DNA of 64,000 nucleotides, taken from positions 496,001 through 560,000 of the forward strand of contig NZ_JACSQT010000002.1 in assembly GCF_014836495.1 (NCBI RefSeq). Direction: 5' to 3'. A program made the position numbers and the translations under genes. This document shows positions 21,858 to 32,762 of this stretch, piece by piece; positions within the stretch are counted from its first letter, which is position 1; each line of letters starts with the position of its first letter. The notes beneath the pieces are model-generated. The model was given only the letters and a program-made list of their open reading frames with translations, was not told where the DNA came from and did no database searches. Source of the stretch: Cytobacillus stercorigallinarum. GTDB taxonomy: Bacteria; Bacillota; Bacilli; Bacillales; Cytobacillaceae.

Positions 21858-24800
21858 AAGAAAACCGCCTCCTGTACTACTTTTTCTTCTAGTTTATTCA
21901 TTGCATCTGCAGAGAAAGTCATTGATTCGATGACTTGTAGAATCGCATCTGCCGTATCTAATGATGTTAAGCATGGAACCCCATTTTCTACCGATTCCCT
22001 GCGAATTCTAAAGCCATCTCTTGCTGGTTGCTTTCCTTTTGTCAGTGTATTAATGACAATTTGCGCTTGCCCATTTCGAATGACATCAAGTAAGTTCGGC
22101 TCATCAGCACCAATTTTATTCGTAATATCAACAGGTATACCGGCACTTTGAAGATATTCAGCCGTACCACTTGTTGCCATTAATCTATAACCGGTAGAAG
22201 CAAAGCGTTTGGCGAGACTCAAAGCTTCTTCTTTATCTTTGTCTGCTATAGTCATTAAAACTGTGCCATATGGATAAATCTTCATACCCGAAGCAACTAA
22301 CCCTTTATATAAAGCTTTTTCAAGTGTTTGATCTTTACCCATCACCTCACCAGTTGATTTCATTTCTGGACCAAGGGTGATGTCAACTCTTCTCAATTTT
22401 GCGAAAGAAAACACCGGTACTTTAACGTATACACCTGTTTTTTCAGGTACCAACCCATTTTCATACCCTTGACTTTGTAATGTTTCCCCTAGAATGACCT
22501 TTGTTGCAATCTTCGCCATTGGTACGTTTGTAATTTTACTCAAAAAAGGTACCGTTCTACTTGAGCGGGGGTTGACTTCGAGCACATATACTTCACCTTT
22601 TGAGACGACATATTGGATATTTAATAACCCGATAATACCAAGTCCTTTTGCCAACCTCTCCGTATAATCAACTAGTTTCTCTTGAATGCTAACACTTATA
22701 TTTTGTGGAGGATAAACAGCGATCGAATCCCCTGAGTGCACCCCAGCTCGTTCGATATGCTCCATTATTCCTGGAATAACTACAGTCTTTCCATCACTGA
22801 TTGCATCCACTTCAATTTCTTTCCCCGTTAAGTATCGATCGATTAATACTGGATGCTCCGGATTTACTTTCACAGCGTTCTTCATATAGAAGAGAAGCTC
22901 CTCTTCTTTATATACGATTTCCATCGCTCGACCACCTAGTACATAAGAGGGTCTAACAAGAACTGGATAACCGATATCAGTTGCAATCTCCACCGCTTCT
23001 TCTACTGATAATGCTGTTTTCCCTTGCGGCATAGGTATGTTTAATTCTTGCAATGCATGTTCAAACTTGTCTCGGTCTTCTGCGCGATCGAGATTCTCTA
23101 GCGAAGTTCCTAATATTTTCACTCCGCGTTCCACAAGACCTGCTGCTAAGTTAATCGCCGTTTGACCACCGAACTGAACAACTACTCCTTCTGGCTTCTC
23201 GAGGTCAATAATATGCATTACATCTTCAATCGTTAATGGTTCAAAATATAGTTTATCCGAAATACTAAAGTCAGTTGAAACTGTTTCAGGGTTATTGTTG
23301 ATAATGATGGCTTCATATCCAGCTTCTTTTATTGCCCATACCGCATGAACAGTGGAATAATCAAACTCTACACCTTGACCGATTCTGATTGGACCAGACC
23401 CCAATACAAGCACACTCTTCCTATTTGTCACAATCGACTCATTCTCATCTTCATATGCACCGTAATAATAAGGTGTTTCCGATTCAAATTCTGCCGCACA
23501 AGTGTCGACCATTTTATAAACTGGGGTGATACACGCCTCTTTTCTCATTTCATAGACTTCTCTTTCTTTCATTGACCACAAGTTGGCGATCGTCGTATCA
23601 GCAAAGCCTAGTTTTTTCGCTAGTTGTAAAGTTTCTAGGTTTCCAATATTTTTTGCTAATTGAGTTTCCATCTCCACAATTTTATTCAATTTATATAGGA
23701 AAAATAAGTCGATTTGGCTCCATTCATGAATGGTTTCTATTGTAACTCCGCGTCTTAACGCTTCACCTATATAGAATAAACGCTCATCACCAGCTTTACG
23801 AATACGCTTTTGTAAAAGAGCATCATCAATTTCGGCCCCGTTTTGCAAGAAAAGGTGGTGCACATTTGCTTCTAGTGACCTTACAGCTTTCAAAATTGAC
23901 TCTTCAAAATTCCGGCCAATCGCCATGACTTCACCAGTTGCTTTCATTTGCGTACCTAATGAACGATTTGCCGATTCAAATTTATCAAATGGCCAACGTG
24001 GAATTTTTGTCACGATATAGTCTAATGCTGGTTCAAAGCTTGCATATGTTTTTCCTGTTACAGGGTTCATCATTTCATCTAAAGTTAACCCAACGGCAAT
24101 TTTTGCTGCAAGCTTGGCAATTGGATAGCCCGTCGCTTTAGAGGCGAGTGCGGAAGAACGACTGACTCTAGGATTCACTTCAATAATGTAGTAATGGAAA
24201 CTGTAGGGATCAAGTGCGAGTTGAACGTTACAGCCACCTTCAATCCCAAGTGCTCTAATTATTTTAAGAGAAGCGTTTCTCAGCATTTGATATTCACGAT
24301 CACTTAATGTTTGGCTTGGTGCCACAACAATACTGTCTCCTGTATGTACCCCGACAGGATCAATATTCTCCATATTACAAACGACAATTGCGTTATCATT
24401 TGAATCTCTCATAACCTCATATTCTATCTCTTTAAAACCGGCAATACTTTTCTCTAGCAAACATTGGGTCACTGGGCTATTTTTCAATCCGCTTGTCACG
24501 ATTTCATTTAGTTCTTCTTCGTTGTGGCAAATGCCTCCACCTGTTCCACCTAGTGTAAAAGCAGGTCTTACGATGACTGGGTAACCAACAATGTCAACAA
24601 ATTGTTTGGCCTCTTCTAATGTGTGAATAATTTCACTATCAGGTACCGGTTCACCGAGCTCATTCATCAACGTACGGAACAAATCACGATCCTCTGCTTG
24701 TTCAATCGCAGATAGCTTCGTTCCTAAAATTTCTACCTGACATTCTTCTAACACACCTGATTTGGCTAATTCTACCGCCAAATTTAAACCTGTTTGCCCA

Positions 24801-25072
24801 CCTAACGTTGGTACGAGGGCATCCGGACGTTCTTTTCTAATAATTTTACTAACAAACTCAAGTGTTAACGGCTCAATGTAGACTGCATCGGCAATTTCTG
24901 TATCAGTCATAATCGTGGCTGGATTGGAGTTGACTAAAATGACACGGTAACCTTCTTCTTTTAGTGCGATACATGCTTGTGTTCCAGCATAGTCAAATTC
25001 TGCCGCTTGCCCAATGACAATGGGGCCTGATCCAATTACTAATATGCTTTTTATGTCTGTACGCTTTGTCAT
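21854..25072 (-). CDS. carB: Carbamoyl-phosphate synthase large subunit
   Basis: 1072-aa synthetase that makes carbamoyl phosphate from bicarbonate, ammonia and two ATP. Two homologous ATP-grasp halves each begin with a GSGPI motif ([19 protein letters not shown], then [17 protein letters not shown] at about 555). Each carries the metal-binding EVNPR motif ([35 protein letters not shown]). A C-terminal MGS-like allosteric domain (about 935-1072) follows. It corresponds to pyrAB, the pyrimidine-regulated enzyme of B. subtilis. 4-bp overlaps with carA and pyrK. Confidence 0.98.
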
Positions 25073-26157
25073 TGATAAACACCTTCCTGTCTGTTCGTTT
25101 CAATTAAACTTAAAAACTGTTCAAAAAGACCGTTCGCATCCTCTGGTCCAGGTGATGCTTCTGGGTGGTACTGTACGGTGAAAGCAGGGTAGACTTTATG
25201 TTTTAACCCTTCAACTGTGCCATCATTCAAGGCAATATGCGTAATTTCTAGGTCTGTCTGATCAACCGACATCTCGTTGACAGAGTAACCGTGGTTTTGT
25301 GAAGTGATTGCAATCTTACCGGTAGCCAAGTCTTTTACGGGATGATTCGACCCACGATGACCAAACTTCATTTTTTCAGTATTTGCTCCGCATGCGAGAG
25401 CGAAAATTTGATGGCCGAGACAAATGCCGAATAGTGGGACTTTACCTAAAATCTCTCTAACCATTTCAATTGCTTGGGGCACATCTTTTGGATCCCCAGG
25501 ACCATTAGATAACATAATACCGTCCGGGCTCAAGTTTAATATTTCTTGTGCAGATGTATGATAGGGAACGACTATGACGTCACAGTCTCTTTTATTTAAC
25601 TCTCTTAAAATCCCGTGCTTCATACCAAAATCGACCAATACTACTCTTCTGCCACGCCCTGGTGATGGGTAAGGCGTTTTTGTTGATACTTGCTTTACTT
25701 GATCCACTCGCAGTTTAGTTGCTTTCATTTTTTCTAATACATCGGTAACATTTTCTTCTATGCTACAAATCGTTCCTTTTAATGTTCCGGCTTTACGGAT
25801 GATTCGTGTTAACTTTCGCGTATCAATCCCTGCGATGCCTGGAATGTCTTTCATAGAAAAGTACTCAGCAAGCGATTGTTGATTACGAAAGTTTGATGGA
25901 TATTCCGCTGCTTCTTTAACAATGAAGCCACTGATAGCTGGATGAATAGATTCAAAGTCATCACGGTTAATACCATAATTACCGATTAACGGGTAAGTTA
26001 AAGTCACAATTTGGCCACAATACGAAGGATCAGATAAAACTTCTTGGTATCCTGTCATACCTGTATTAAACACGACTTCACCCATCGTTTGTTTACCACT
26101 ACCAAAGCCTTCACCAATAAATACTGTGCCATCCTCTAAAATCAATTGTCTTTTCAT
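25069..26157 (-). CDS. carA: Carbamoyl-phosphate synthase small (glutaminase) subunit
   Basis: Releases ammonia from glutamine and channels it to CarB. An N-terminal CPSase small-chain domain (about 1-150) precedes a class I glutamine amidotransferase domain with the catalytic triad C246 (in GICLGHQ), H331 and E333 (in YHPEASPGP). 362 aa. It overlaps pyrC (26154-26157) and carB (25069-25072) by 4 bp each. Corresponds to pyrAA. Confidence 0.98.
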   Translation of the reverse strand: MKRQLILEDGTVFIGEGFGSGKQTMGEVVFNTGMTGYQEVLSDPSYCGQIVTLTYPLIGNYGINRDDFESIHPAISGFIVKEAAEYPSNFRNQQSLAEYFSMKDIPGIAGIDTRKLTRIIRKAGTLKGTICSIEENVTDVLEKMKATKLRVDQVKQVSTKTPYPSPGRGRRVVLVDFGMKHGILRELNKRDCDVIVVPYHTSAQEILNLSPDGIMLSNGPGDPKDVPQAIEMVREILGKVPLFGICLGHQIFALACGANTEKMKFGHRGSNHPVKDLATGKIAITSQNHGYSVNEMSVDQTDLEITHIALNDGTVEGLKHKVYPAFTVQYHPEASPGPEDANGLFEQFLSLIETNRQEGVYQ

Positions 26158-27440
26158 GCTGTTACACTCCCCTTTTTAAAGACTACCTTTCCAGCAACAA
26201 TTGTCGTTGTTGGCCAACCTTTACACTTCCAACCAGCAAACGGTGTATTTTTACCTTTTGATAAGAAGGTATCTGGATCAACTGCTTCTTCCTTTTCTAA
26301 ATCAAGCAAAACAATATCTGCCCTGTTTCCTGTTTGTAATAACCCTCTATTTAAAGAGAAAGATTCAGCTGGTTTTATTGTTAAGAAATCGATGAGTTGC
26401 TTTAGTGTGAAAATACCTTTCTTAACAAAGTTCGTATAAAGAAGTGGAAAAGCTGTCTCTAACCCTACAATACCGAATGGTGATAATGTCATCCCTTCAG
26501 CCTTCTCTTCTGCTGTATGCGGGGCATGGTCAGTAGCGATAAAATCGATGGTGCCATCTAGTAGCCCCTCCAACAGCGCTTCTTGATCGTCTTTGCCTCT
26601 AAGTGGCGGATTCATCTTATAGTTAGTATCAAGACCAGGAATATCTTCTTCTGATAACAATAAGTGGTGTGGCGTCACCTCTGCCGTTACTTTAATCCCT
26701 GCTCTTTTGGCATCTCTTACCACCCGAACTGATTCTTTTGTGCTAATATGACAAACATGATAATGGCAATTGGCTGCCTCTGCTAATAGCACGTCTCTTG
26801 CAATATGCACAGATTCACATACTGAAGGGATACCGTTTATCCCTTGCGCTTTTGAAAACTTCCCTTCATGAACGGCTCCTTTATGAATTAATGTATTTTC
26901 CTCACAATGAGCGACAATTGCCATATTTACTTCTGCTGCTTTTTTCATCGCTGAGTACATCATATCTGCTGACTGCACCCCAACCCCGTCGTCAGTAAAA
27001 GCGAAGGCTCCTGCTTCTTTAAGTGCTGCAAAATCTGTGAGTTCTTCTCCAGCTTCTCTTATCGTGATCGAGGCATATGGTAATACTTCCACTACGCCTG
27101 TTTCAGTGATTCTTTTATGTAATGTTTCCATTTGTTCCTTACTATCTGGTACAGGTCTTGTATTTGGCATGGCAGCAATTGTAGTGAATCCGCCTCGCGC
27201 CGCTGCCTGTGTACCAGTTGCAATTGTTTCTTTATGTTCACCACCTGGCTCGCGTAAATGGACATGAAGGTCGACAAATCCTGCTGTTACAAGTTGACCT
27301 GTTGCATCAATGACCTCATGATCATTTACTGCGATAGAGTCACTGATTTCTTCAATCTTCCCATCGTTAATGAACACATCCTGTTGAAGTAATTCCCCTT
27401 CATTAGTAAGCAATTGACCATTTTTGATGATGATTCCCAT
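26154..27440 (-). CDS. pyrC: Dihydroorotase (type I)
   Basis: Zinc amidohydrolase cyclising carbamoyl-aspartate to dihydroorotate. The metal motif HVHLREPGG gives H59 and H61, followed by the histidines of [14 protein letters not shown] and TPHHLLL, and by ATDHAPHT with the catalytic aspartate. 428 aa from the ATG at 27438-27440 ([11 protein letters not shown]), preceded by GGGGGAG at optimal spacing; the extension to 27467 is unsupported. The start lies 38 bp inside the 3' end of pyrB. Confidence 0.97.
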   Translation of the reverse strand: MGIIIKNGQLLTNEGELLQQDVFINDGKIEEISDSIAVNDHEVIDATGQLVTAGFVDLHVHLREPGGEHKETIATGTQAAARGGFTTIAAMPNTRPVPDSKEQMETLHKRITETGVVEVLPYASITIREAGEELTDFAALKEAGAFAFTDDGVGVQSADMMYSAMKKAAEVNMAIVAHCEENTLIHKGAVHEGKFSKAQGINGIPSVCESVHIARDVLLAEAANCHYHVCHISTKESVRVVRDAKRAGIKVTAEVTPHHLLLSEEDIPGLDTNYKMNPPLRGKDDQEALLEGLLDGTIDFIATDHAPHTAEEKAEGMTLSPFGIVGLETAFPLLYTNFVKKGIFTLKQLIDFLTIKPAESFSLNRGLLQTGNRADIVLLDLEKEEAVDPDTFLSKGKNTPFAGWKCKGWPTTTIVAGKVVFKKGSVTA

Positions 27441-28338
27441 TACGCTCTCCCCCTTCAAGTTGTTCAATTATTCTTTTTAATACCGCCATTCTAATAAATA
27501 CACCATTTTTCATTTGTTTGAAAATTCTCGACCGTCCACACTCAACTAGACTGTCTGCAATCTCTACACCACGGTTAACTGGTGCAGGGTGCATAATAAT
27601 GCTGCTCTTTTTCATCATTTTTTCCCGTTCAAGTGTCAATCCAAATGCTTTATGATACTTTTCAGCGTCCCATATACTACCTTCATGGCGTTCATGCTGT
27701 ACCCTTAGCAACATGATGACATCGGCTTCTTTTACCGCTTGATCGATAGACACATATTGCCCGTGTTGGGCCATACTTTGATCGAACCATATTTCTGGTC
27801 CTGAGAAAATCACGTTTGCACCTAACCGATTTAAACTCTCTGCATTTGACCTTGCAACACGGCTATGACGTAAGTCACCAACGATTGCTACCTTTAACCC
27901 TTTAAAGCTACCGAATTCTTGTTTAATTGTTAGTAAGTCAAGCAAAGATTGTGTGGGATGATGTCCACAACCATCGCCTGCATTAATAATCGCACTTTTC
28001 GTCTTCCCAATAAGTTGATCAAAATAACAATTCTCGTGATGCCTGATGACAGCTAGTTGAACACCAATTGCTTCAAGCGTCCTTACTGTGTCATAGAGCG
28101 TTTCACCCTTTGACACACTAGAAGTACTCACTTCAAATGGAATAATATCTAAGCCCAATCTTCTTTCAGCAACTTCAAAGCTACACTTTGTTCTTGTGCT
28201 GTTTTCAAAAAAGAGATTCGCGATAAAAACTTTGTTTTTAGGCTTCCATATTTCACCGTTAATAAAACGCTCTGCATCGGCTAAAATCCCTTGAATTTCG
28301 TCTATTGTTAGATCAGTTGTAGTCAGACAATGTTCCAT
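27403..28338 (-). CDS. pyrB: Aspartate carbamoyltransferase, catalytic chain
   Basis: Forms N-carbamoyl-aspartate from carbamoyl phosphate and aspartate. The carbamoyl-phosphate motif STRTKCSF is at 47-54, with HHPTQSLLD and the aspartate-binding [11 protein letters not shown] toward the C-terminus. 311 aa. No pyrI regulatory gene is present, as usual in Bacillus. AAGGAGG lies upstream of the ATG. It is preceded by the third PyrR attenuator (28395-28525). Confidence 0.98.
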   Translation of the reverse strand: MEHCLTTTDLTIDEIQGILADAERFINGEIWKPKNKVFIANLFFENSTRTKCSFEVAERRLGLDIIPFEVSTSSVSKGETLYDTVRTLEAIGVQLAVIRHHENCYFDQLIGKTKSAIINAGDGCGHHPTQSLLDLLTIKQEFGSFKGLKVAIVGDLRHSRVARSNAESLNRLGANVIFSGPEIWFDQSMAQHGQYVSIDQAVKEADVIMLLRVQHERHEGSIWDAEKYHKAFGLTLEREKMMKKSSIIMHPAPVNRGVEIADSLVECGRSRIFKQMKNGVFIRMAVLKRIIEQLEGGERNGNHHQKWSIAY

Positions 28339-28394
28339 AAAAGACAGCCTCCTTTTTTATTGAAGCGTAAAGGTTGATCTCCCTTGACTTCTAT

Positions 28395-28525
28395 TAAAAA
28401 ACACCTTGACAAAAACAAGTCAAGGTGTCGAATAAACATGAGTGATTCAAAGTGAGATTTTCTTCCCACTTTGAACTCAGCTCCTCAACACCCTTATGAA
28501 CCTCTCTGGATTCCTTTTAAAAGGC
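28395..28525 (-). promoter_or_regulatory. PyrR-dependent attenuator in the pyrP-pyrB gap
   Basis: On the minus strand the leader holds, in order, the PyrR-binding core TCCAGAGAGG (complement at 28501-28510), a TCAAAGTG/CACTTTGA hairpin (28447-28474), and a terminator of 10 perfect pairs (28401-28410 with 28419-28428) followed by T6. The segment AAGGGTGTTG next to the PyrR site can pair with CGACACCTT, the 5' half of the terminator, with one bulged G. That gives the expected antiterminator. The core lacks the GGCT seen in the other two copies (here GGTT). Confidence 0.9.
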
Positions 28526-28529
28526 GTAA

Positions 28530-29807
28530 TTAGTTTTCAAACATATTTTCATCTACTTCCGGTTTACCCGGTAAGACTAAGTTGAGTACAACCCCAGCAA
28601 TTGCGGCAATCGCCATTCCCTCTAAGTTGAAGACCCAAAGTTGTAAATGCGCGCCGCCAATTCCTAATACAAGGATAACAGAGGCGATAGCTAGGTTACG
28701 GTTATTTCCAAAGTCGATTTTATTATCTACAAGCATCCTTAATCCTGAAGAAGCTATGATACCGAATAGAAGGATTGAAACCCCGCCCATAACTGGTGTC
28801 GGTATTGAACTTATTAAAGCTGTTACTTTTCCGATAAATCCGAAGACGATGGCAATCACTGCTGCTCCGGCAATGACATAAACACTGTAAATTTTGGTGA
28901 TTGCAAGGACACCGATATTTTCTCCATAGGTGGTTTTCGGTGGTCCACCAATTAGAGCTGATAACATTGTTCCCATCCCATCTCCTAAGATGGAACGATG
29001 TAAACCTGGGTCTTTTATATAGTCTTTGCCCACTACTTTTCCGAGTACAAGTTGATGACCGATATGTTCAGAAAGAGTGACAACAGCAACTGGGATCATC
29101 AGTAGAGCAAGATCAAGAGTAATTCTGACATCATAATCCATCACAGGTAAGATAAATTCAGGCATTTCAAACCATGCAGCTTTTGCAACAACTGAGAAGT
29201 CAACAATGCCAATCATGAGTGAATATACATAACCGATAATGATACCAGCAAGAATCGGAATCATTCCAAGCATGCCTTTTCCATAAACTGAGATAATGAC
29301 TGTAGCAGCAAGCGTAATTAAAGCTGCCGAGAAGTGAAGCATGCTATATTCTCCTGTTACTGGGTTGTTCATGGCCATGTCAATTGCAGTTCCAGATAAC
29401 GCAAGTCCGATAACGATGATAACAGGCCCTGTAACAATGGGTGGTAATAATTTCAAAATCCAACGATAACCCGCTTGCTTAATAATAAGAGCGACGACCC
29501 CATAAACGAGACCTGCCATAAAGCTTCCTATCATGGCAGCGCCAGGTCCACCTTCGAGCTGTGCGGTCTGGATAGGAATAATAAATGCGAAAGACGAACC
29601 TAGGTATGCAGGAACTTTCCATTTTGTAATCATTAGGAAAGCAAGTGTTCCGATACCACTTGAGATTAGGGCAATAGCTGGGCTTAAACCTACTAAGTAT
29701 GGTACTAAGATGGTAGCACCAAACATGGCGAATAAATGTTGTAAACTGAGGGTGAGCCAATGTACTGGCGTTGGTTTATCATGTATGTCTAATACTGGTT
29801 TATTCAT
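28530..29807 (-). CDS. pyrP: Uracil permease (NCS2 family)
   Basis: Proton-coupled uracil importer in the cytoplasmic membrane. About 14 hydrophobic segments; NCS2 motifs include the QLEGGPGAAMIGSF region and the conserved GGPPKTTYGENIGVLAITKIYSV block with the substrate-binding glutamate. 425 aa from the ATG at 29805-29807 (MNKPVLDIHDKPTP), with GGGGAG 10 nt upstream. The open frame continues to 29924 through the attenuator hairpin and is not part of the protein. Second gene of the pyr operon. Confidence 0.95.
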   Translation of the reverse strand: MNKPVLDIHDKPTPVHWLTLSLQHLFAMFGATILVPYLVGLSPAIALISSGIGTLAFLMITKWKVPAYLGSSFAFIIPIQTAQLEGGPGAAMIGSFMAGLVYGVVALIIKQAGYRWILKLLPPIVTGPVIIVIGLALSGTAIDMAMNNPVTGEYSMLHFSAALITLAATVIISVYGKGMLGMIPILAGIIIGYVYSLMIGIVDFSVVAKAAWFEMPEFILPVMDYDVRITLDLALLMIPVAVVTLSEHIGHQLVLGKVVGKDYIKDPGLHRSILGDGMGTMLSALIGGPPKTTYGENIGVLAITKIYSVYVIAGAAVIAIVFGFIGKVTALISSIPTPVMGGVSILLFGIIASSGLRMLVDNKIDFGNNRNLAIASVILVLGIGGAHLQLWVFNLEGMAIAAIAGVVLNLVLPGKPEVDENMFEN

Positions 29808-29819
29808 GGTGGTATTTCT

Positions 29820-29932
29820 CCCCTTTAATATAAAACCCTCTTTGCCTGCGGACAAAGAGGGTTGGTAAGCACAGACCAGGAGCAGTCTGTTACTTCCCCC
29901 TTTGTCAGCCTCTCTGGACTGCATTTAAAAAG
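29820..29932 (-). promoter_or_regulatory. PyrR-dependent attenuator in the pyrR-pyrP gap
   Basis: The minus strand carries the PyrR site AGTCCAGAGAGGCTGACAAAG-like sequence (complement around 29902-29922). An 11-bp perfect terminator stem follows (29834-29844 with 29853-29863), then TTTTATATT. This is the known Bacillus arrangement in which UMP-bound PyrR favours termination. Confidence 0.92.
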
Positions 29933-29940
29933 GGCTCATT

Positions 29941-30498
<558 letters not shown>

Positions 30499-30499
30499 T

Positions 30500-30610
30500 T
30501 ATACTAAAAAACCCTCTCACCTAAAGGAGAGAGGGTAAACGATCGTACTTTATTTGAACATACAACAACCGCATGTTCATACCGTTTCCTTCCCAGCCTC
30601 ACGGGACTGC
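30500..30610 (-). promoter_or_regulatory. PyrR-dependent attenuator in the pyrR leader
   Basis: PyrR-binding variant AGTCCCGTGAGGCTGG on the minus strand (complement about 30593-30608). A terminator stem ACCCTCTC (30511-30518) / GAGAGGGT (30529-30536) follows, then T6. First of three attenuators; here PyrR controls its own synthesis. Confidence 0.9.
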
Positions 30611-30637
30611 TTTTAAAGGACTTATTTAACTGAATTC

Positions 30638-30666
30638 ATCTTATAACACTTCAACTTACTTGTCAA
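30638..30666 (-). promoter_or_regulatory. sigmaA-type promoter of the pyr operon
   Basis: Consensus -35 TTGACA (complement 30661-30666), a 17-bp spacer and -10 TAAGAT (complement 30638-30643). An overlapping TATAAG at 15-bp spacing is possible. The -35 begins 4 bp after the rluD stop codon. It drives the leader with the first PyrR site. Confidence 0.8.
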
Positions 30667-30669
30667 CAA

Positions 30670-31575
30670 TTATTTTTCCAACATAGCAATGAGCTGTTTG
30701 AAATCAGCTGGCAATGGTGCGGTAAATTCTAGGTACTCACCTGTTCTTGGATGATTGAACCCTAACACCCCTGCATGAAGCACTTGTCCGCCGAACTCAA
30801 CTGTTTTTCGCGGCCCATATTTCGGATCTCCAGCTAATGGAAAGCCAATATATTTCATATGAACACGTATTTGATGCGTTCTTCCCGTCTCAAGCTGACA
30901 TTCTATCAAAGTAAAATCTTTAAAGCGCTCGATAACATTGAAATGCGTAACAGCATGTTTGCCATTATCAACAACCGTCATACTTTGGCGATCTTTCGTG
31001 TCTCTCCCGATAGGTGCATCAATTGTACCATGATCATGATTTAATACGCCGTGCACAACCGCTTTATATTTTCTTGTCACCGTTTTATTCACAAGTTGCT
31101 CTACTAAATTCTCATGGGCGAGATCATTTTTAGCCACCATAAGCAGGCCGGATGTATCCTTATCAATTCTGTGGACAATACCTGGTCTCATGACCCCATT
31201 TATACCTGATAAGTCTTTACAATGTGCTAGTAAGCCGTTTACCAATGTACCTGTTCCATGCCCAACCGCAGGGTGCACAACCATTCCCCTCGGTTTATTG
31301 ACTACTAAAACATCACTATCTTCATAATAAATATCCAAGTCCATTTCCTCAGCAACTACATCTAATGGCTCTGGATCAGGAATAATTATATCAAGCTGGT
31401 CTTCATTTACTACCTTATAATTTGTTTTTACTTTATTACCATTGACAAGCACATGTCCTGCTTTTATCCATTCTTGCACTTGTGTTCTTGACCATTCTGC
31501 ATTCAGATTAGCCAGCACCTTATCAATACGATCACCCGCTTGATTTTCGGTGATATTATGTTCCACTTTGCTCAT
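30670..31575 (-). CDS. rluD: RluA/RluD-family 23S rRNA pseudouridine synthase (YlyB)
   Basis: Isomerises uridines in 23S rRNA (helix 69 in RluD). An N-terminal S4 RNA-binding domain (about 14-75) is followed by the catalytic domain with HRIDKDTSG (135-143), catalytic D138, and [26 protein letters not shown]. 301 aa. The start overlaps the lspA 3' end by 20 bp; AAGGAG lies 7 nt upstream. The gene is ylyB in B. subtilis at the same position. Exact target uridines are inferred from the family. Confidence 0.93.
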   Translation of the reverse strand: MSKVEHNITENQAGDRIDKVLANLNAEWSRTQVQEWIKAGHVLVNGNKVKTNYKVVNEDQLDIIIPDPEPLDVVAEEMDLDIYYEDSDVLVVNKPRGMVVHPAVGHGTGTLVNGLLAHCKDLSGINGVMRPGIVHRIDKDTSGLLMVAKNDLAHENLVEQLVNKTVTRKYKAVVHGVLNHDHGTIDAPIGRDTKDRQSMTVVDNGKHAVTHFNVIERFKDFTLIECQLETGRTHQIRVHMKYIGFPLAGDPKYGPRKTVEFGGQVLHAGVLGFNHPRTGEYLEFTAPLPADFKQLIAMLEK

Positions 31576-32041
31576 TTGCTTTCTCCTTTTTCACTTCTCT
31601 TTCCTCTCGTATCATCTGTATTAATAACAGCACGACACCTATACATAGAGAGGAGTCCGCAACATTAAATATCGGGAAGTTATATCCGAACGGGAATGTA
31701 TGAATAAAATCAACCACTTCTTTTCGCCAAAGACGATCAATAAAGTTTCCAATTGCACCACCTAATATTAGTGCTAATGAAAGCTGAAGAAGCCATTTTC
31801 CCTTCGCATGTGTTTGCATATAATAAATGATTCCGATGATGACAATAACAGTAATCAAATAAAAAAACCACATTTGACCTTCTAATATTCCCCAGGCTGC
31901 ACCTGTGTTCCGATGGGAAGTAATATACAGAAAATCTTCAATGACAGTCATACTTTCACCAAGCGTAAAATTCTTGACAATTAACCATTTAGTCCATTGA
32001 TCAAAAGCAATAATCAATAAAGCGATTATGTAGAAAAACAC
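31556..32041 (-). CDS. lspA: Lipoprotein signal peptidase II (GTG start)
   Basis: Membrane aspartyl protease that cleaves signal peptides of diacylglyceryl-modified prolipoproteins. Four transmembrane helices. The catalytic aspartates are D102 (in GNFIDR) and D129 (in FNVADSS), the same numbers as in B. subtilis LspA. I place the start at GTG 32039-32041 ((M)[14 protein letters not shown]), 8 nt behind GGAGG. This gives 161 aa and removes five residues encoded by the Shine-Dalgarno region. Overlaps rluD by 20 bp. Confidence 0.94.
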   Translation of the reverse strand: MFFYIIALLIIAFDQWTKWLIVKNFTLGESMTVIEDFLYITSHRNTGAAWGILEGQMWFFYLITVIVIIGIIYYMQTHAKGKWLLQLSLALILGGAIGNFIDRLWRKEVVDFIHTFPFGYNFPIFNVADSSLCIGVVLLLIQMIREEREVKKEKANEQSGT

Positions 32042-32129
32042 AAAGGCAACCTCCAATATTCATTTGTATACCTTTGCATTTTAGCATAAACCCATAAAAA
32101 ACGGTAGCATTGCTCTTTAAGGCATTGTT

Positions 32130-32423
32130 TTAATCATAAAGGGCTTTACGATAGAACCTTTTAAGAGACTGACAATCGTCCATTGTTTGTAGCGTAGGGA
32201 TTAATGTTAATAAATCTTCTGGCAAAAACTCACCAGAAATTTCACATGTGCCAAATTGGCCATTTTCATACTTCTCTATCGCCTTTTCAACATCATATAA
32301 TTCATCTAATATCATTTCATTTATAAAGGGGTGAAGATTACTTTGCATTAACCTCTCCAGTAACTCTTGTCTCGTATTACGAAGCTCTTCAATTAGTGGA
32401 ATAACATGTGGTTGATTGTTCAA
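32130..32423 (-). CDS. ylyA: Short DksA/TraR-like protein, YlyA position (TTG start)
   Basis: 97 aa. Its position between ileS and lspA, and the segment AIEKYENGQFGTCEISGEFLP, identify it as the YlyA-type member of the DksA/TraR family. Such proteins bind the secondary channel of RNA polymerase; B. subtilis YlyA is reported, from memory, as forespore-expressed and involved in germination gene expression. The helical coiled-coil half (about 8-52) is present. The C4 zinc finger is degenerate: only C60 and one further cysteine (in DDCQSL) remain, with no CxxC pairs. The start is TTG at 32423 with AAGGGGGA upstream. Function here is inferred from context. Confidence 0.75.
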   Translation of the reverse strand: MNNQPHVIPLIEELRNTRQELLERLMQSNLHPFINEMILDELYDVEKAIEKYENGQFGTCEISGEFLPEDLLTLIPTLQTMDDCQSLKRFYRKALYD

Positions 32424-32762
32424 AAAAATCCCCCTTCATCCTTCAAGATTGTTCATAAAGTTATTATGAGCAACTGGCTAATTTTGAACGCTTCTAAAGA
32501 TTTTACAAGCTGAACAAGTTTTACAGGTTGAGGAAAATTTTATTAGTTTCACTAAAAGAGGAAAAGGTTGAGACATGATAAAATTATTCACTTCAATATT
32601 TGTTAACAACTTTTCATTAAAATTATAATCGTTTTTATAGCAAATCTTTTTTAGAATTCTCCTTGATTTCTAACTTCATTCACCCTTCTTATATAATCAT
32701 GAAAAGAAAACAGAAAAAGACCCGAACGAATAGTTCGGGCCTTGATTAGGCTAATACTAAAT
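32424..32762 (-). other. ylyA upstream region with ileS terminator
   Basis: 339 bp without a gene. The ileS terminator is at 32711-32740. Between it and ylyA lies AT-rich DNA. A candidate sigmaG-type promoter, TGAATG (complement 32677-32682), 18-bp spacer, AATTCTA (complement 32652-32658), is about 230 bp upstream of the start. A second loose -10-like CATAATA lies closer to the gene but has no matching -35. I could not decide between them. Confidence 0.4.
32711..32740 (-). terminator. Intrinsic terminator of ileS
   Basis: Stem CCCGAAC (32721-32727) / GTTCGGG (32733-32739) with a 5-nt loop, extended by G-C pairing, followed by TCTTTTTC on the minus strand. Confidence 0.85.

Noticed and set aside
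29808-29924. 39-residue N-terminal extension of the uracil permease frame
   Set aside because: It runs through the attenuator terminator and PyrR site; the ATG at 29807 has a proper ribosome binding site and matches the family N-terminus.
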